Shown here piece by piece: positions 8,550-17,946 of a stretch of DNA of 64,000 bases. The translations under genes were made by a program, and so were the position numbers. The stretch is from NCBI GenBank assembly GCA_023436585.1, contig JAEZIN010000028.1, forward strand, positions 248,001 through 312,000. Direction: 5' to 3'. Below the pieces are notes generated by a model. That model searched no databases, was not told the origin of the DNA, and saw only the letters and a list, made by a program, of their open reading frames with translations. The DNA comes from Bacillota bacterium. Lineage in GTDB: Bacteria; Bacillota; Clostridia; Christensenellales; Aristaeellaceae. Numbering within the stretch: the stretch's first letter is position 1; each line of letters begins with the position of its first letter.

Positions 8550-9914
8550 ATGGATGAAAGGGTTGTATCTTGCGATGTGGCCGTCATTGGAGCTGGTCCC
8601 GGCGGCGTTACGGCCGCGCTTTCCGCGGCAAGGCAAGGCGCGAAGGTGGTGTTGGCCGAACGGAACGGGCATATCGGCGGCAATCTGGTGATGGGCCTGC
8701 CGCTGCTTGGCTACCTGGACCAGAATGGCCGGCAAATCATCGGCGGCATCGCCCATGAATTTGTGGACGACCTTGTCCGCTCCGGCCATTGCTTCGGCCA
8801 CAGCCGCTGTCCCATGCACAATTCCATCACCATTCTTCATCCTGAAATGTTAAAGCTGCTCTTGTTTCAAAAGTGTAAAGAGGCAGGCGTCAGGCTCTTG
8901 CTGCACAGCGAGCTGACCGAGGCTCAAGTGGAGGATAGAAAGCTTGTCCGCGCCATTATGACGGGCAAGGGCATGCGCACAGCGCTTAAAGCGGATGTAT
9001 TTGTGGACGCAACGGGGGACGGAGACCTGGGCTACCTGTGCGGCGCGGCCTATGAAAAAGGTGCTGCCGGAACGGGTGTGCTGCAACCGCCCACGGTAAT
9101 GTTCTCGCTGACCGGCGTGGAAGAGGAAAAATTCTTTGTTTTCCTGGAGGAGCATCCGGAAAACATGAAGCAACTGGACAGCGTGACCGTCAGCGCAGGT
9201 TACGATACTACCCTGTGGCGTAGCACGCCAAATCATGTGTTTGTGGGCATGCAGGCTTATCTGGAGCGGCTGCGCCGCGACCATGACATTCCGGTTCTCA
9301 GGGAAAATATTATTTATATCAACTCCACCATCCCCGGCAAGGTGTTTGTCAACACCGTACGGGTACCGGGCTGCGACGGCAGCGACATTGACAGCCTGAC
9401 ACAGGGCGAGATCGATGGCCATCTGCAAATACCCGGAATTGTGGACATGTTCAAAAGGTATGTGCCAGGCTTTGAAAACTGTCATCTGGATCACATCAGT
9501 CCCGCCATCGGCATCCGGGAATCCCGCCGCTTCGCTGGCATGGACACCCTTCGCGTTGGGCAGGTGCTCAGCGGAACCATCCCCCCTGATACCATTGCCC
9601 TGGGTGGCTACAAGGTGGACATTCACAACGGCCAGGGCAAGGGCACGATCTTAAAGGAAGTTAAAAATCCTTACGGAATCGGCATGGGCTGCCTGATTAG
9701 CCGCGACATTGACGGGCTGCTGTTCAGCGGCCGCTGCATTTCCATGGATTCCGAATCGCTGGGTTCACAGCGGATCATGCCCACCTGCATGGCCGTGGGA
9801 GAGGCTGCGGGAATCTTGGCGGCAAAGGCCTCCCAGAACAGAATCCCACCCAGAGAGGTGAAGGCGACGGCGGTGCGGGAGGAATTGCGCAGCAGCGGCG
9901 CTATTTTGAACTGA
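8550..9914 (+). CDS. FAD-dependent oxidoreductase (PF12831 type)
   Basis: The 454-residue protein has the FAD motif GAGPGG near residue 15, the ERNGHIGGNLVMG segment, DATGDGDLGYLCG and a C-terminal LLFSGRCISMDSESLGSQR that closes the FAD site. It is shorter than the enzyme at 2-1873 and lacks its beta-sandwich tail. The start follows AGGAGG by 10 nt and lies 14 bp behind the LacI-SBP regulator, so the two form an operon. It is inferred to oxidise a hydroxyl of the sugar imported by the divergent ABC system. FAD enzymes of this family are poorly characterised. Confidence 0.85.
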   Translation: MDERVVSCDVAVIGAGPGGVTAALSAARQGAKVVLAERNGHIGGNLVMGLPLLGYLDQNGRQIIGGIAHEFVDDLVRSGHCFGHSRCPMHNSITILHPEMLKLLLFQKCKEAGVRLLLHSELTEAQVEDRKLVRAIMTGKGMRTALKADVFVDATGDGDLGYLCGAAYEKGAAGTGVLQPPTVMFSLTGVEEEKFFVFLEEHPENMKQLDSVTVSAGYDTTLWRSTPNHVFVGMQAYLERLRRDHDIPVLRENIIYINSTIPGKVFVNTVRVPGCDGSDIDSLTQGEIDGHLQIPGIVDMFKRYVPGFENCHLDHISPAIGIRESRRFAGMDTLRVGQVLSGTIPPDTIALGGYKVDIHNGQGKGTILKEVKNPYGIGMGCLISRDIDGLLFSGRCISMDSESLGSQRIMPTCMAVGEAAGILAAKASQNRIPPREVKATAVREELRSSGAILN

Positions 9915-10042
9915 GAATAGGTGTGCCCTGCTTGCTTAGTGATTGCGCGACTTTCGTTTCGGACTGATTCCATGGATCATCAAAAGCATTACACTGAATC
10001 CTTCTCGCCTCTTGGAAATTCGTAATATTCTCCTTCGTCTTT

Positions 10043-10243
10043 TCAGAATCCTTCACTTCCGGCAAAGCCAAAGTGGATGCGATGACCTGCGTCATGAACT
10101 ACGACCATGTTGTTCCGCTCAGCCAGAACTACCTTGATTGCATCATGAAAGGATGCCAAGTATTTGGCTTTCATCTCCGCTATCTGTGGGAGGCGGTGAG
10201 TCAGACAGATAGAATCCAAATTGTAAGCAAGGTCGTATGACAT
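10043..10243 (-). pseudogene. Unrecognised gene remnant downstream of the esterase gene
   Basis: A 66-codon reading frame starts 18 bp after the esterase stop and encodes MSYDLAYNLDS...HDAGHRIHFGFAG before a stop. A second frame continues with protein-like sequence (LPEVKDSEKTKEN...) to about 9901. The pattern suggests a frameshifted or truncated gene at the end of the operon. I do not recognise the family. The whole 9915-10260 interval holds nothing else that I can support. Confidence 0.3.
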
Positions 10244-10260
10244 GAAGGTATAGTCAAACC

Positions 10261-11253
10261 TTATGACTCCGATACAAAGGATAAACGTTCCAGATTCTTG
10301 GCAATAAGCTCAAACCCGGTATCATTCGGGTGAACACGGCCATCAGCCATAAGAGACTCGTCAGCTACAAACAGATCCTCACCTGAAATAGTTGTCATGT
10401 TGGGATAGCTGGCAGCGGCGGTTGCAATAAGTTGACGCATTTCATCAAAGGTCAGACCATTGAGCGCGGCTTCCTCACAGTCAGCTCGCCAAATAGGTGT
10501 CATAACCTTGACAGGCACAGCCGGCCACAGAGTGGCGGTTTTGGAAAGAAACGAGTGGACGTCATTCATCAGCGCATCCAGTGTTTTCCTTTTCCAATCA
10601 TTTGTGCCATAAGCAATCATAATGCATGTTGGCAGGTAAGGCAGCGGACTATCCAATAGATCCGGATGAAAGGTTTCGCCGCCAATGCCCTGATTAACCA
10701 ACTCTGACTTTGTTTTTCGTGCCAGCGCCGCAGGATAGGTAAGTGATGGATAGTGCGCAGTATATCCCTGTGTGATTGAATCTCCCATGCATAGCATCCG
10801 CTCTGCATAACAGACAGCAGGTTCTGTGCAGTCTGTATCATGGAACGTTAAAGATTTCAGGCAAGTACCCGCAAGGCAGGGGAGATATAGCTCAAGCTTC
10901 TTTTTCCCCGCAGGCAATTGTACAGACCAGGTGACTGCGCTCTTTTCAGAGATTTTTCCCTCAGTGTGTGCATATAGCCTGCCATCCACATATAGGTCAA
11001 AACCGTATAGATCGATTGAAGAGCCGGGAAAAACATTGGCATCCAGTGTGAGGGCTGCAGCATCGGTAGTACATTTACACTGTATACCGGCCGATGACAC
11101 AGAGCGGACGCTATACCGCGTATGCTGTGCATATAACTGCATTTGTTTCTCGCTAAATCGCAAAGGGATGATGCCCTCCCCAGTCTCACGCCAGGTTAGC
11201 ACACCATGCAGGAAGCGGTGCAGCTCATCCCCATGTATCATTTTTGTGATCAT
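10261..11253 (-). CDS. SGNH/GDSL-type carbohydrate esterase, two-domain
   Basis: The 330-residue protein has an N-terminal ~130-residue jelly-roll-like domain and a C-terminal SGNH hydrolase. Block I is LCMGDSITQGY (nucleophile Ser), block II has the Gly of NQGIGGE, block III is YGTNDW and block V is DGRVHPND (catalytic Asp and His). This layout resembles the CE2/SsfX3-like deacetylases. There is no signal peptide, so it would deacylate imported oligosaccharides in the cytoplasm. It is the most distal intact gene of the leftward operon starting at the binding-protein gene 16517-17815, with a 99-bp gap before it. Start chosen at the ATG behind GAGG. Confidence 0.8.
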   Translation of the reverse strand: MITKMIHGDELHRFLHGVLTWRETGEGIIPLRFSEKQMQLYAQHTRYSVRSVSSAGIQCKCTTDAAALTLDANVFPGSSIDLYGFDLYVDGRLYAHTEGKISEKSAVTWSVQLPAGKKKLELYLPCLAGTCLKSLTFHDTDCTEPAVCYAERMLCMGDSITQGYTAHYPSLTYPAALARKTKSELVNQGIGGETFHPDLLDSPLPYLPTCIMIAYGTNDWKRKTLDALMNDVHSFLSKTATLWPAVPVKVMTPIWRADCEEAALNGLTFDEMRQLIATAAASYPNMTTISGEDLFVADESLMADGRVHPNDTGFELIAKNLERLSFVSES

Positions 11254-11352
11254 TTCGCAATCCTCTATACGCTCTTCAAGTTCATGTATTCACTATTCAT
11301 GACAGATCTGCATCTGTCGAATGCTGTTTGTACGTATGCGTTTTCCTTTGCC

Positions 11353-12402
11353 TTATGGCTGCACAAAGGTAAAGCTCTCCCATGGAATGTCGGCCTGCGC
11401 GTTATTGGACAAGATGTCATCGACATGCATAAGCAGCGGAAAACTGTTAATATCCAGCTTCTTTTGAGATGCGCGGATCCGCACGGCTCTTGCCACGCGA
11501 ACAGCTACTACCAAACTCTCAAGCGTTACCCCGTTCAACTCGGCTTTTGCCTCATCAATATTCAGGCCCCTGCCCAGCAGAATACCTACTTGACGCGTAC
11601 GGCCGCCATATACCGTCACATATAGATCGCCTATGCCGACCCAAAGGTTATTCATGTTCGTTACGCCTTGCGCTGTTAGCAATGCATACATTTCCTTGGC
11701 CGCCTGCCCAAATACAGCTGCTTGCGAATTGAAATGCAACTCACTGTCCTTACCGAAGAGTTTTTGGTTCAGGCCTATCGTCAAGGCGATTCCCAAGGCA
11801 TAGCCGTTCTTTAATGCCACCGCACTTTCAATGCCCATGACATCCGTGGAAAGGCTGATGTGATAATAGTCGGTCTGCAGCATTTGCTTAATTTCAAGAA
11901 GGGCTTGTAAATCATGACCACAGAATACCACTTCTGTCTGATCATGGGCTACCAGCTCATAGCTGGTGCAAGGGCCGCCTACAGCATTGAGAATCAAATG
12001 CCTGCCTATTTCGTCCAGCTTTTTCTGCCACGAATAGGGATAGGGGAGGAGTTGTCCATCCTCAGTGTCCATCAAACCTTTCGTGACAGTAAGCACCTTG
12101 GTACCTTCCGCGATGCGGGGCAGCACATACTCGCCAAACCATTCAACACCAAAACTGCTTACGCCGCCAATAACAAGCGTGGCTCCTTCCAAAGCCCTAT
12201 CCAATTCCTCGATTTGAAAAAATTGAATGCCAGCAGGAAAATCCCTGTCCAATTTTAAATGACGGTTGGTTTTGCGCGCATGCTCAATGATCTCGCGATC
12301 CAGAGGGGTGCCAACCAAACGCACCTCGTGCCCGTTTTCTCCTGCCGGAAATGCCAGCGCAGAACCCATCATGCCGGAACCCACTATTGTGATGATTCCC
12401 AT
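11353..12402 (-). CDS. NAD(P)-dependent glycerol-3-phosphate dehydrogenase-like protein
   Basis: The 349-residue protein has an N-terminal Rossmann motif (ITIVGSGMMGSALA), VTKGLMDTEDG and a C-terminal domain with ALKNGYALGIALTIGL and the GIGDLYVTVYGGRTRQVGILLGRG stretch typical of GpsA (catalytic Lys expected in ALKN). The start at 12402 rather than six bases upstream is set by GGGAGG nine bases before it. Placement among sugar genes rather than phospholipid genes suggests that it acts on a phosphorylated polyol or sugar, not as the housekeeping GpsA. The precise substrate is open. Confidence 0.75.
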   Translation of the reverse strand: MGIITIVGSGMMGSALAFPAGENGHEVRLVGTPLDREIIEHARKTNRHLKLDRDFPAGIQFFQIEELDRALEGATLVIGGVSSFGVEWFGEYVLPRIAEGTKVLTVTKGLMDTEDGQLLPYPYSWQKKLDEIGRHLILNAVGGPCTSYELVAHDQTEVVFCGHDLQALLEIKQMLQTDYYHISLSTDVMGIESAVALKNGYALGIALTIGLNQKLFGKDSELHFNSQAAVFGQAAKEMYALLTAQGVTNMNNLWVGIGDLYVTVYGGRTRQVGILLGRGLNIDEAKAELNGVTLESLVVAVRVARAVRIRASQKKLDINSFPLLMHVDDILSNNAQADIPWESFTFVQP

Positions 12403-12417
12403 AATCATTATCCTCCC

Positions 12418-13290
12418 TTATTTAGTCAAATTAAGCAGGTGATTTCCCAACTTAAATGCATACTGTATGATATCTCCATGAAGAATCGAAGGAAGGTTGC
12501 GTGTCATTTCCGGGACTTCATAGTTAAATGCGCCTGCATAGCCAATGTCATGAAAAGCTGTCATAACATGCTCCCATTCAATGTTGCCAAGATACGGAAG
12601 CAGATGTTCATCATAGCGCCCTCGATTATCATGAATGTGCGTTGCTTTCAGCTTGCTTCCGAACATCCTGATTACTTCCGGCAAACTTAAGCCACTGACA
12701 TTGGCATGGCCTGTATCCAGGCATATGCCAAACATTTCATCTGCATCAAGAACGTCGAGCAGGTTTAGCAGTGTCTGAGGTTGATTATAAGGCGGTTGAA
12801 TCATGTTTTCAATTGCAATACCGACGCCTGCTTTGCTTGCAGTCTCAGCAAGTTCCAAAAAGTAGGATTTGTTGAGAGAGAAAACCTCGTCCTGCCTATA
12901 ATTCTGCATGCAATGGCCATGCAGGGGGTGGACGACGACCCATGGGATGTCCAACATACCAGCAGCCTGCAATGTTCGTTTTGTTAAGTTCATATCCCGA
13001 ATAAAAGCAGGCGTCCCATAGGTAACTGTCCTATCCTGAGAGAAGTATGCATGGGCCTGATAAGGTTTTATCCTGTCGCGGTCCAATGCGTCCTGGCATG
13101 CGGCAACAAAGTCCGGCCACCTATCTGTACCCATGATGTTGTCATGCGCTGTAACCGATATTAAGCTGATATCTACGGCTTCAAAACCACCATCGCGGAT
13201 CAGTTTAATCGCATCTTCTACGGAATAGGCGTATTCCTTTTGCGTGTGACGATATGTCTGATGGATGTTGGACATAGTCGAAAGTATCAT
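12418..13290 (-). CDS. Sugar phosphate isomerase/epimerase-like TIM-barrel protein
   Basis: The 290-residue TIM-barrel protein is a paralogue of the one at 1892-2770. Shared motifs are WVVVHPLHGHC, AIENM (Glu), GICLDTGHAN (Asp, His), ATHIHDNRG and LGNIEWEHVMTAF, with a final NYEVPEM (Glu). The open frame extends 177 bases further upstream, but that part reads over the FAD gene in another frame. The AGGGGAGGG ribosome site fixes the start at 13290. It sits 14 bp after the FAD oxidoreductase gene, the same pairing as in module 1 but in reversed order. Confidence 0.85.
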   Translation of the reverse strand: MILSTMSNIHQTYRHTQKEYAYSVEDAIKLIRDGGFEAVDISLISVTAHDNIMGTDRWPDFVAACQDALDRDRIKPYQAHAYFSQDRTVTYGTPAFIRDMNLTKRTLQAAGMLDIPWVVVHPLHGHCMQNYRQDEVFSLNKSYFLELAETASKAGVGIAIENMIQPPYNQPQTLLNLLDVLDADEMFGICLDTGHANVSGLSLPEVIRMFGSKLKATHIHDNRGRYDEHLLPYLGNIEWEHVMTAFHDIGYAGAFNYEVPEMTRNLPSILHGDIIQYAFKLGNHLLNLTK

Positions 13291-13304
13291 TTGTTTTCCC
13301 TCCC

Positions 13305-14696
13305 CTAAACATCCAGCATAACGCCATCTCTTTGCAGTTGGACACGGAGTTGATGAATGTCCACATCGGCCGGATCCACTTTGTCGCGAATGCAGAACGC
13401 AGCGGCTGTTCCAGCTGCCTGTCCCATCGCAAAGCAAGGGGGCATCACACGGATCGCTGCCATGCATTCCTGATCCCCTGAGGCGCAGCGGCCGGCAACC
13501 AGCAAGTTATTCACTTGTTTGGGCAGTAAAATGCGATACGGAATGCCATATGGATGATCACCCTTTGTGCGTTCGTATATCACTCTGCTTCCAACGTGTG
13601 TATCAAAAAGATTTCCTGAAAGAAAGACATCATCCGCATGGCGGGCACTTTGCTTCATATCTTTCCCTTTGAGAACAAAGTTGCCCACAATCCGCCGCGA
13701 TTCCCTTACACCCAGTACAGAGGCAGAACCAAGCAATCGGATATGTGCACATCCGGGAATATATTTTCTTAAAAAATGAATGATGATCTTCATTTGCTGA
13801 CGGCCTTCAATTTCTGCACGGGTTATGTCATGTGGATTGCAAAAATCATAATGATCCAGACGTGACATATTTACTCTCCATGTATTATCGATACTTTCAT
13901 ACATGGCGACCTTCTCTCGCGGAATAGGGAAATCCCCATTTTCACGGGCTTCCTTTATCTTATCCATGAACCACATGGAGCTGATATCTGCATGCTGCGA
14001 CCGGTATGCCTCAAACTTCTCTTTATCAACACCGTCAACGACAAAGAAAAGGCTGGCAGGCTGCGGGTGGCCATTATTGTTTTTCCCTACTTCAAAAGGA
14101 GCGCCGGCACTATATGCAACGTCGGCATCCCCGCTGCAATCAATGATTACATCTGCCTGAATCCCAATAGGACCACCCTTGGCCGCAAAAATAGCCGTAT
14201 GAATCCTATCCTTTTCCATAACCGCCTGCTGAAACATAACATTATATAGAAGCGTTACCCCCGCCTGATGACAGAAACTCTCGGCAACGATTTTGAATGT
14301 TTCACTGTCAAAGGGTGTTACATGAGCATGGCCTTCATAGCGCCACGCTGTGTAGCTGGTTCCGGTTTCCACCTGTGACGGGTGAATTGCGCCGCCTTCG
14401 GCGACCATTCGTTGTACGAATTCTTCAAAAAATCCTTTGATAATCTGCTGCCTCATGGGTGGATCGTAGCATGTCATAAAAGGGCCAACCAGGCCTGCTG
14501 TCGCCATACCACCCAGATAGCCATTCTGCTCACATAATATGACCTTCACCCCTTGGCGTGCGGCGCACACGGCTGCCGCGATGCCGGAAGGGCCGCCACC
14601 TACAACCAACACATCTGCCCGCTTCCAGATAGCGATGTCTCTATTCCAGTTTACTGTAGCTGTTTCTGTCGATCTCACAATGCTTTCCTCTTTCAT
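13305..14696 (-). CDS. FAD-dependent oxidoreductase (PF12831 type)
   Basis: The 463-residue protein carries VLVVGGGPSGIAAAVCAARQG near the N-terminus, EQNGYLGGMATAGLVGPF, DCSGDADVAYSAGAPFEVG and the C-terminal NLLVAGRCASGDQECMAAIRVMPPC segment of the family. The frame is open for 90 bases upstream but overlaps the permease gene, so the ATG at 14696, with an AAGGGAT site inside the permease stop region, is preferred. Cytoplasmic. It is the third FAD enzyme of this family in 15 kb and belongs with the module 2 ABC importer. Confidence 0.85.
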   Translation of the reverse strand: MKEESIVRSTETATVNWNRDIAIWKRADVLVVGGGPSGIAAAVCAARQGVKVILCEQNGYLGGMATAGLVGPFMTCYDPPMRQQIIKGFFEEFVQRMVAEGGAIHPSQVETGTSYTAWRYEGHAHVTPFDSETFKIVAESFCHQAGVTLLYNVMFQQAVMEKDRIHTAIFAAKGGPIGIQADVIIDCSGDADVAYSAGAPFEVGKNNNGHPQPASLFFVVDGVDKEKFEAYRSQHADISSMWFMDKIKEARENGDFPIPREKVAMYESIDNTWRVNMSRLDHYDFCNPHDITRAEIEGRQQMKIIIHFLRKYIPGCAHIRLLGSASVLGVRESRRIVGNFVLKGKDMKQSARHADDVFLSGNLFDTHVGSRVIYERTKGDHPYGIPYRILLPKQVNNLLVAGRCASGDQECMAAIRVMPPCFAMGQAAGTAAAFCIRDKVDPADVDIHQLRVQLQRDGVMLDV

Positions 14697-14700
14697 AGCT

Positions 14701-15528
14701 TTATCCCTTAATTCCGCTTGCAGCAATGCTGCGTACAAAATATTTTTGGCAAAATAAGAACAGTACCAGAATCGGCACGATTGCACTCACAGCAGCAGCG
14801 AGACCCAGGTTGACATAAATATCAGCCGCATAACTTTTTACGCCGAGCGAAACGGTGTACTTTTTAGAGTTCACGATAAAAATAAGTGGGTTGAAATAGT
14901 CATTCCATGAAGAAACCAGCGCCAAAACGGTCAAGGTCGCCATGGGCGCCTTCGTCAGAGGCATAATTACCTGAGTCCAAATACGTAAATGGCTGGCCCC
15001 ATCAATCACAGCAGATTCGCTCAGTTCGGTTGGAATGCCCAAATAGAATTGGCGAAGCAGAAATATGGCGGAGACATCAAACACAGCCGGCAGAATTAAC
15101 GCAGCATGCTGATTGTATAGGCCAATTCCCTTAAACAGTACAAATCGCGGGAGAATTGTTACTTGACTTGGAATCATCATGGACCCTAAAAACAGCATAA
15201 AGACAACATTCTTATAGGGGAATTTCATTTTCGCGAATGCATAGGCAGCGCTGGAGGAGATAATCAATTTTCCGATTATCGTTAAAGCCGCAATTTTGAT
15301 GGAGTTTAGGTAGAGCAGACCAAAGGGCATGTTTTCATTTGTCCAGACCTTGGCATAATTCTGGATTTGCGGATTTGGAACAAGCCACTTTATGGGATAA
15401 TCAAAAATTGAGTAATTTGGTTTAAAGGATGATGATATCATCCATATAAGAGGAAGCACAAAAACCAGTGATATCATACCTATGAAGACTGTCGCCATGC
15501 ACTTCCTGATCAATAATTTTCGCTTCAT
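14701..15528 (-). CDS. Carbohydrate ABC transporter permease, MalG-like
   Basis: The protein has ~275 residues from the MKRKLL start, six hydrophobic segments, and the EAA loop ESAVIDGASHLRIWTQVIMP. An upstream in-frame extension overlaps the preceding permease in another frame and is not used. The exact start is less certain, because the AAGGATG site is a little far away and a GTG 12 bases upstream is possible. It is the partner of the permease at 15545-16444. Confidence 0.88.
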   Translation of the reverse strand: MKRKLLIRKCMATVFIGMISLVFVLPLIWMISSSFKPNYSIFDYPIKWLVPNPQIQNYAKVWTNENMPFGLLYLNSIKIAALTIIGKLIISSSAAYAFAKMKFPYKNVVFMLFLGSMMIPSQVTILPRFVLFKGIGLYNQHAALILPAVFDVSAIFLLRQFYLGIPTELSESAVIDGASHLRIWTQVIMPLTKAPMATLTVLALVSSWNDYFNPLIFIVNSKKYTVSLGVKSYAADIYVNLGLAAAVSAIVPILVLFLFCQKYFVRSIAASGIKG

Positions 15529-15544
15529 CTTTTCTATCACATCC

Positions 15545-16444
15545 TTACTCGTTAACCCATTTTTTCTTGCCCCAGAATTGAAGAAGCGTAGCGGCAAAGA
15601 TGATTGCGAACAACACCCATGCTTCAGCGCTGGCATATCCAAATTTATAATTACCAAACGCATCAGCGTGTATTTTGACTATCAAAGAGATATTGCCGCG
15701 TGCAACGTTATCACCAGTCAGCACGTTTACGGAGGTAAAAATTTTGAATACAGCGATCATTCGAATGATCATAAGAAAAAAGGTTGTAGGCGAGATCAGG
15801 GGTACTGTTATGCGCCAGAAACATTGGCGCTGTGTCGCTCCGTCGATTGACGCAGCTTCATACAGACTTTCAGAGATGCTCTGCATTGCGGCAATATACA
15901 CAATCATGGAATAACCAATGCTGGACCAGGTGGAAAGCAGGATGACCGGTATTTTATTCAAGCTATTGCTGCTCAGCCATTGGAGCTCCTCAGTCAGGCC
16001 AAACGTGTTGGTCAGGAATGAATTGATGATGCCGTCTGAACGAAAGAGACAACGGAATAGCAGCGCTAATGCCACCATGTTGGAGATGTGCGGGATGAAG
16101 ATAAAGGCACGCATTACTTTCTGCCCATACACCTTACCATTCAAATAGAATGCCAGCATCAGTGAAATAAGCAGTGTTAATGGGACTCCGGTAAATGCAT
16201 AAATGAAGGTATTTTTGAGTGCGTAATTAAAGTTTCTGTCACTGATGAGCTTGGCGAAGTTGTCAACCCCTACCCATTTGATACCCTCGAAGCCGTCCGT
16301 GAACTTCCAGCTGGTGAACGATAAAAACGCAGAAAAAAGCACAGGGAATAATATCAGCACCAAAAAAACGATCAGTGCGGGTGCAAGGAATAGGTATGCC
16401 TGTGTAGCTTCTTTCCTTGCGGAGATGGATAGTGGCTTTCCCAT
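15545..16444 (-). CDS. Carbohydrate ABC transporter permease, MalF-like
   Basis: The 299-residue permease begins ARKEATQAYLFLAPALIVFLVL, the typical start of UgpA/MalF-type subunits. The EAA loop EAASIDGATQRQCFWRITVP is near residue 200. AAAGGAG lies eight bases before the ATG. It follows the binding-protein gene after a strong hairpin. As in module 1, no ATPase gene is present in this operon. Confidence 0.9.
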   Translation of the reverse strand: MGKPLSISARKEATQAYLFLAPALIVFLVLILFPVLFSAFLSFTSWKFTDGFEGIKWVGVDNFAKLISDRNFNYALKNTFIYAFTGVPLTLLISLMLAFYLNGKVYGQKVMRAFIFIPHISNMVALALLFRCLFRSDGIINSFLTNTFGLTEELQWLSSNSLNKIPVILLSTWSSIGYSMIVYIAAMQSISESLYEAASIDGATQRQCFWRITVPLISPTTFFLMIIRMIAVFKIFTSVNVLTGDNVARGNISLIVKIHADAFGNYKFGYASAEAWVLFAIIFAATLLQFWGKKKWVNE

Positions 16445-16465
16445 ATAAATACTCCTTTACCTAAA

Positions 16466-16497
16466 GGGCGGCGCAGGATTAGATGCCCACGCCGCCC
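16466..16497 (-). promoter_or_regulatory. Intercistronic hairpin after binding-protein gene
   Basis: GGGCGGCG (16466-16473) pairs perfectly with CGCCGCCC (16490-16497) in the 72-bp gap between the binding-protein gene and the first permease. No U-run follows. The probable effect is stabilisation or partial termination that raises binding protein over permease. Confidence 0.6.
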
Positions 16498-16516
16498 GTT
16501 TTCCCTTTCCCGCAGT

Positions 16517-17815
16517 TCAGCGAGTGGCTTTAATCACCTCATCGCAACGTTCTTTCATTTCCTGTAAGCCATCATCAACGGACATTTCGCCGCTCATAAT
16601 GTACATGATGACTTCCTTTTCAATGCTGTTGAACTCGGGATAAGTGACTGTATCCAGGTAGGAAGCGCCATTTATATTCAGTACAACACGTTTAAAGCTC
16701 TCTACATCAACAACCTTCGCGGCTTCTTCGTTGCTGTTGAATATCAGGTCAATAGCACTACCCAGATCTGTTCCCCTCCATGTCGGCAGGTGACCGGCCG
16801 GCAGGAGATATTTGTTCCCTTCCATTGTCATGAACTTTACGAAAGCCCAAGCAGCGTCTACATTCTTGCAGCTTTTGGTGATGCAGGCAAAAGCATAATA
16901 ACTGGGCCCTGCCAGATATGCGGTGTCACCTGCGTTCTGAGTCGGATAAGGAGCGAATCCGATCTGGAAATCATGTGGATAGTTTTCGTAGTCTACCGCA
17001 AAGCGCCATATGTTGCATGTTACGAAGGATGCAATCTCCCCTTGGAAAAAGAGGTTCTGCGATTTGGATCCATCTCCGTTGTATTCAACAAGAGATTTCC
17101 AAACTTTTTCTTCGTTCTCAGCTATGATTTTTCGTTCAATCACTGTTTTCCATGTTGGATCAGACAAAAAGTTGGTCAGGCCATCCTCGCCGAAATACAT
17201 ATCCGTGCCTAACTGCTGGCGAACAGCAAACTCAAATGCATCCACCAAATGATAGTCGCTGCCGCCATACACGCCTTCTTTGGTCATTTTGCGGCAGGCT
17301 TCCAGATATTCATCCCAAGTCCAGGAAGTGGGTAATTCACCCAGCCCGGCTTCGCTCCAGGCGTCCATGTTGATGGCGATGAAGTAATTCAATCCATCGA
17401 AAGGAATGCCGTAAAGGCCGCCATCAAACTCAATCTCAGCGCCCCATTCCTTTTCCATATCCAGGCCATCCTTCGCCAGGAGCTCGCGAAGGTCAACAAA
17501 GGAATTTACACGGTCAAGTGTGCGCGCAGTGGTAAAGCTGGACAGCACATCAATCTCATCAGCCATCAGCATGGTGTCGACCTGAATGTTTCCCGCTTCG
17601 GTGTTCCCAACCGTCTTCAGTTCTACTTTAATGTTGGGATAGATTTCATTAAAGGCAGCAATCATGGCATCCATGCCGGCAGAATCCTTATAAGCAGTGC
17701 TGAATCGGATAGTACCGCTTAGTGAAGAAGCGCTTTGGGCCAGACCGGGTGCAGTGCTCAGGAGAAGGCATAGCATCAGGGTTGTACACAGAATCCTTTT
17801 CCAAACAGGTTTCAT
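16517..17815 (-). CDS. Extracellular sugar-binding protein of ABC importer (family 1)
   Basis: The 432-residue protein has a ~26-residue signal peptide (MKPVWKRIL, hydrophobic core, GLAQS cleavage region), then TIRFSTAYKDSAGMDAMIAAFNEIYPNI, the standard opening of family 1 binding proteins. LYGIPFDGLNYFIAIN and AWAFVKFMT are also typical. There is no lipobox cysteine. It is first in the leftward operon and is read from the strong promoter at 17939-17967. A GGGAGG ribosome site lies nine bases before the ATG. The ligand is unknown; the neighbouring esterase suggests an acylated oligosaccharide. Confidence 0.9.
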   Translation of the reverse strand: MKPVWKRILCTTLMLCLLLSTAPGLAQSASSLSGTIRFSTAYKDSAGMDAMIAAFNEIYPNIKVELKTVGNTEAGNIQVDTMLMADEIDVLSSFTTARTLDRVNSFVDLRELLAKDGLDMEKEWGAEIEFDGGLYGIPFDGLNYFIAINMDAWSEAGLGELPTSWTWDEYLEACRKMTKEGVYGGSDYHLVDAFEFAVRQQLGTDMYFGEDGLTNFLSDPTWKTVIERKIIAENEEKVWKSLVEYNGDGSKSQNLFFQGEIASFVTCNIWRFAVDYENYPHDFQIGFAPYPTQNAGDTAYLAGPSYYAFACITKSCKNVDAAWAFVKFMTMEGNKYLLPAGHLPTWRGTDLGSAIDLIFNSNEEAAKVVDVESFKRVVLNINGASYLDTVTYPEFNSIEKEVIMYIMSGEMSVDDGLQEMKERCDEVIKATR

Positions 17816-17917
17816 TGTCGGTTCCTCCCTATTTTTTTATGGACATATTTGTACCGCCGCGGACGGCGGTTAAGCCCCTTGATAAAATTCAGCAGGAATG
17901 ACGTAGTTTGAATTTTG

Positions 17918-17946
17918 TTGACTTTATGTCATGGTCAAAGTATAAT
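17918..17946 (+). promoter_or_regulatory. Promoter of the DeoR/kinase operon
   Basis: TTGACT (17918-17923), a 17-base spacer and a perfect TATAAT (17941-17946). The -10 box overlaps the -10 box of the opposite promoter, so only one polymerase can open this DNA at a time. Confidence 0.75.

Noticed and set aside
13291..13467. 59-residue N-terminal extension of the TIM-barrel protein
   Set aside because: It overlaps the FAD oxidoreductase in another frame, and the AGGGGAGGG site fits the internal ATG.
14697..14786. 30-residue N-terminal extension of the FAD oxidoreductase
   Set aside because: It reads over the permease gene end in another frame and is not homologous to the family.
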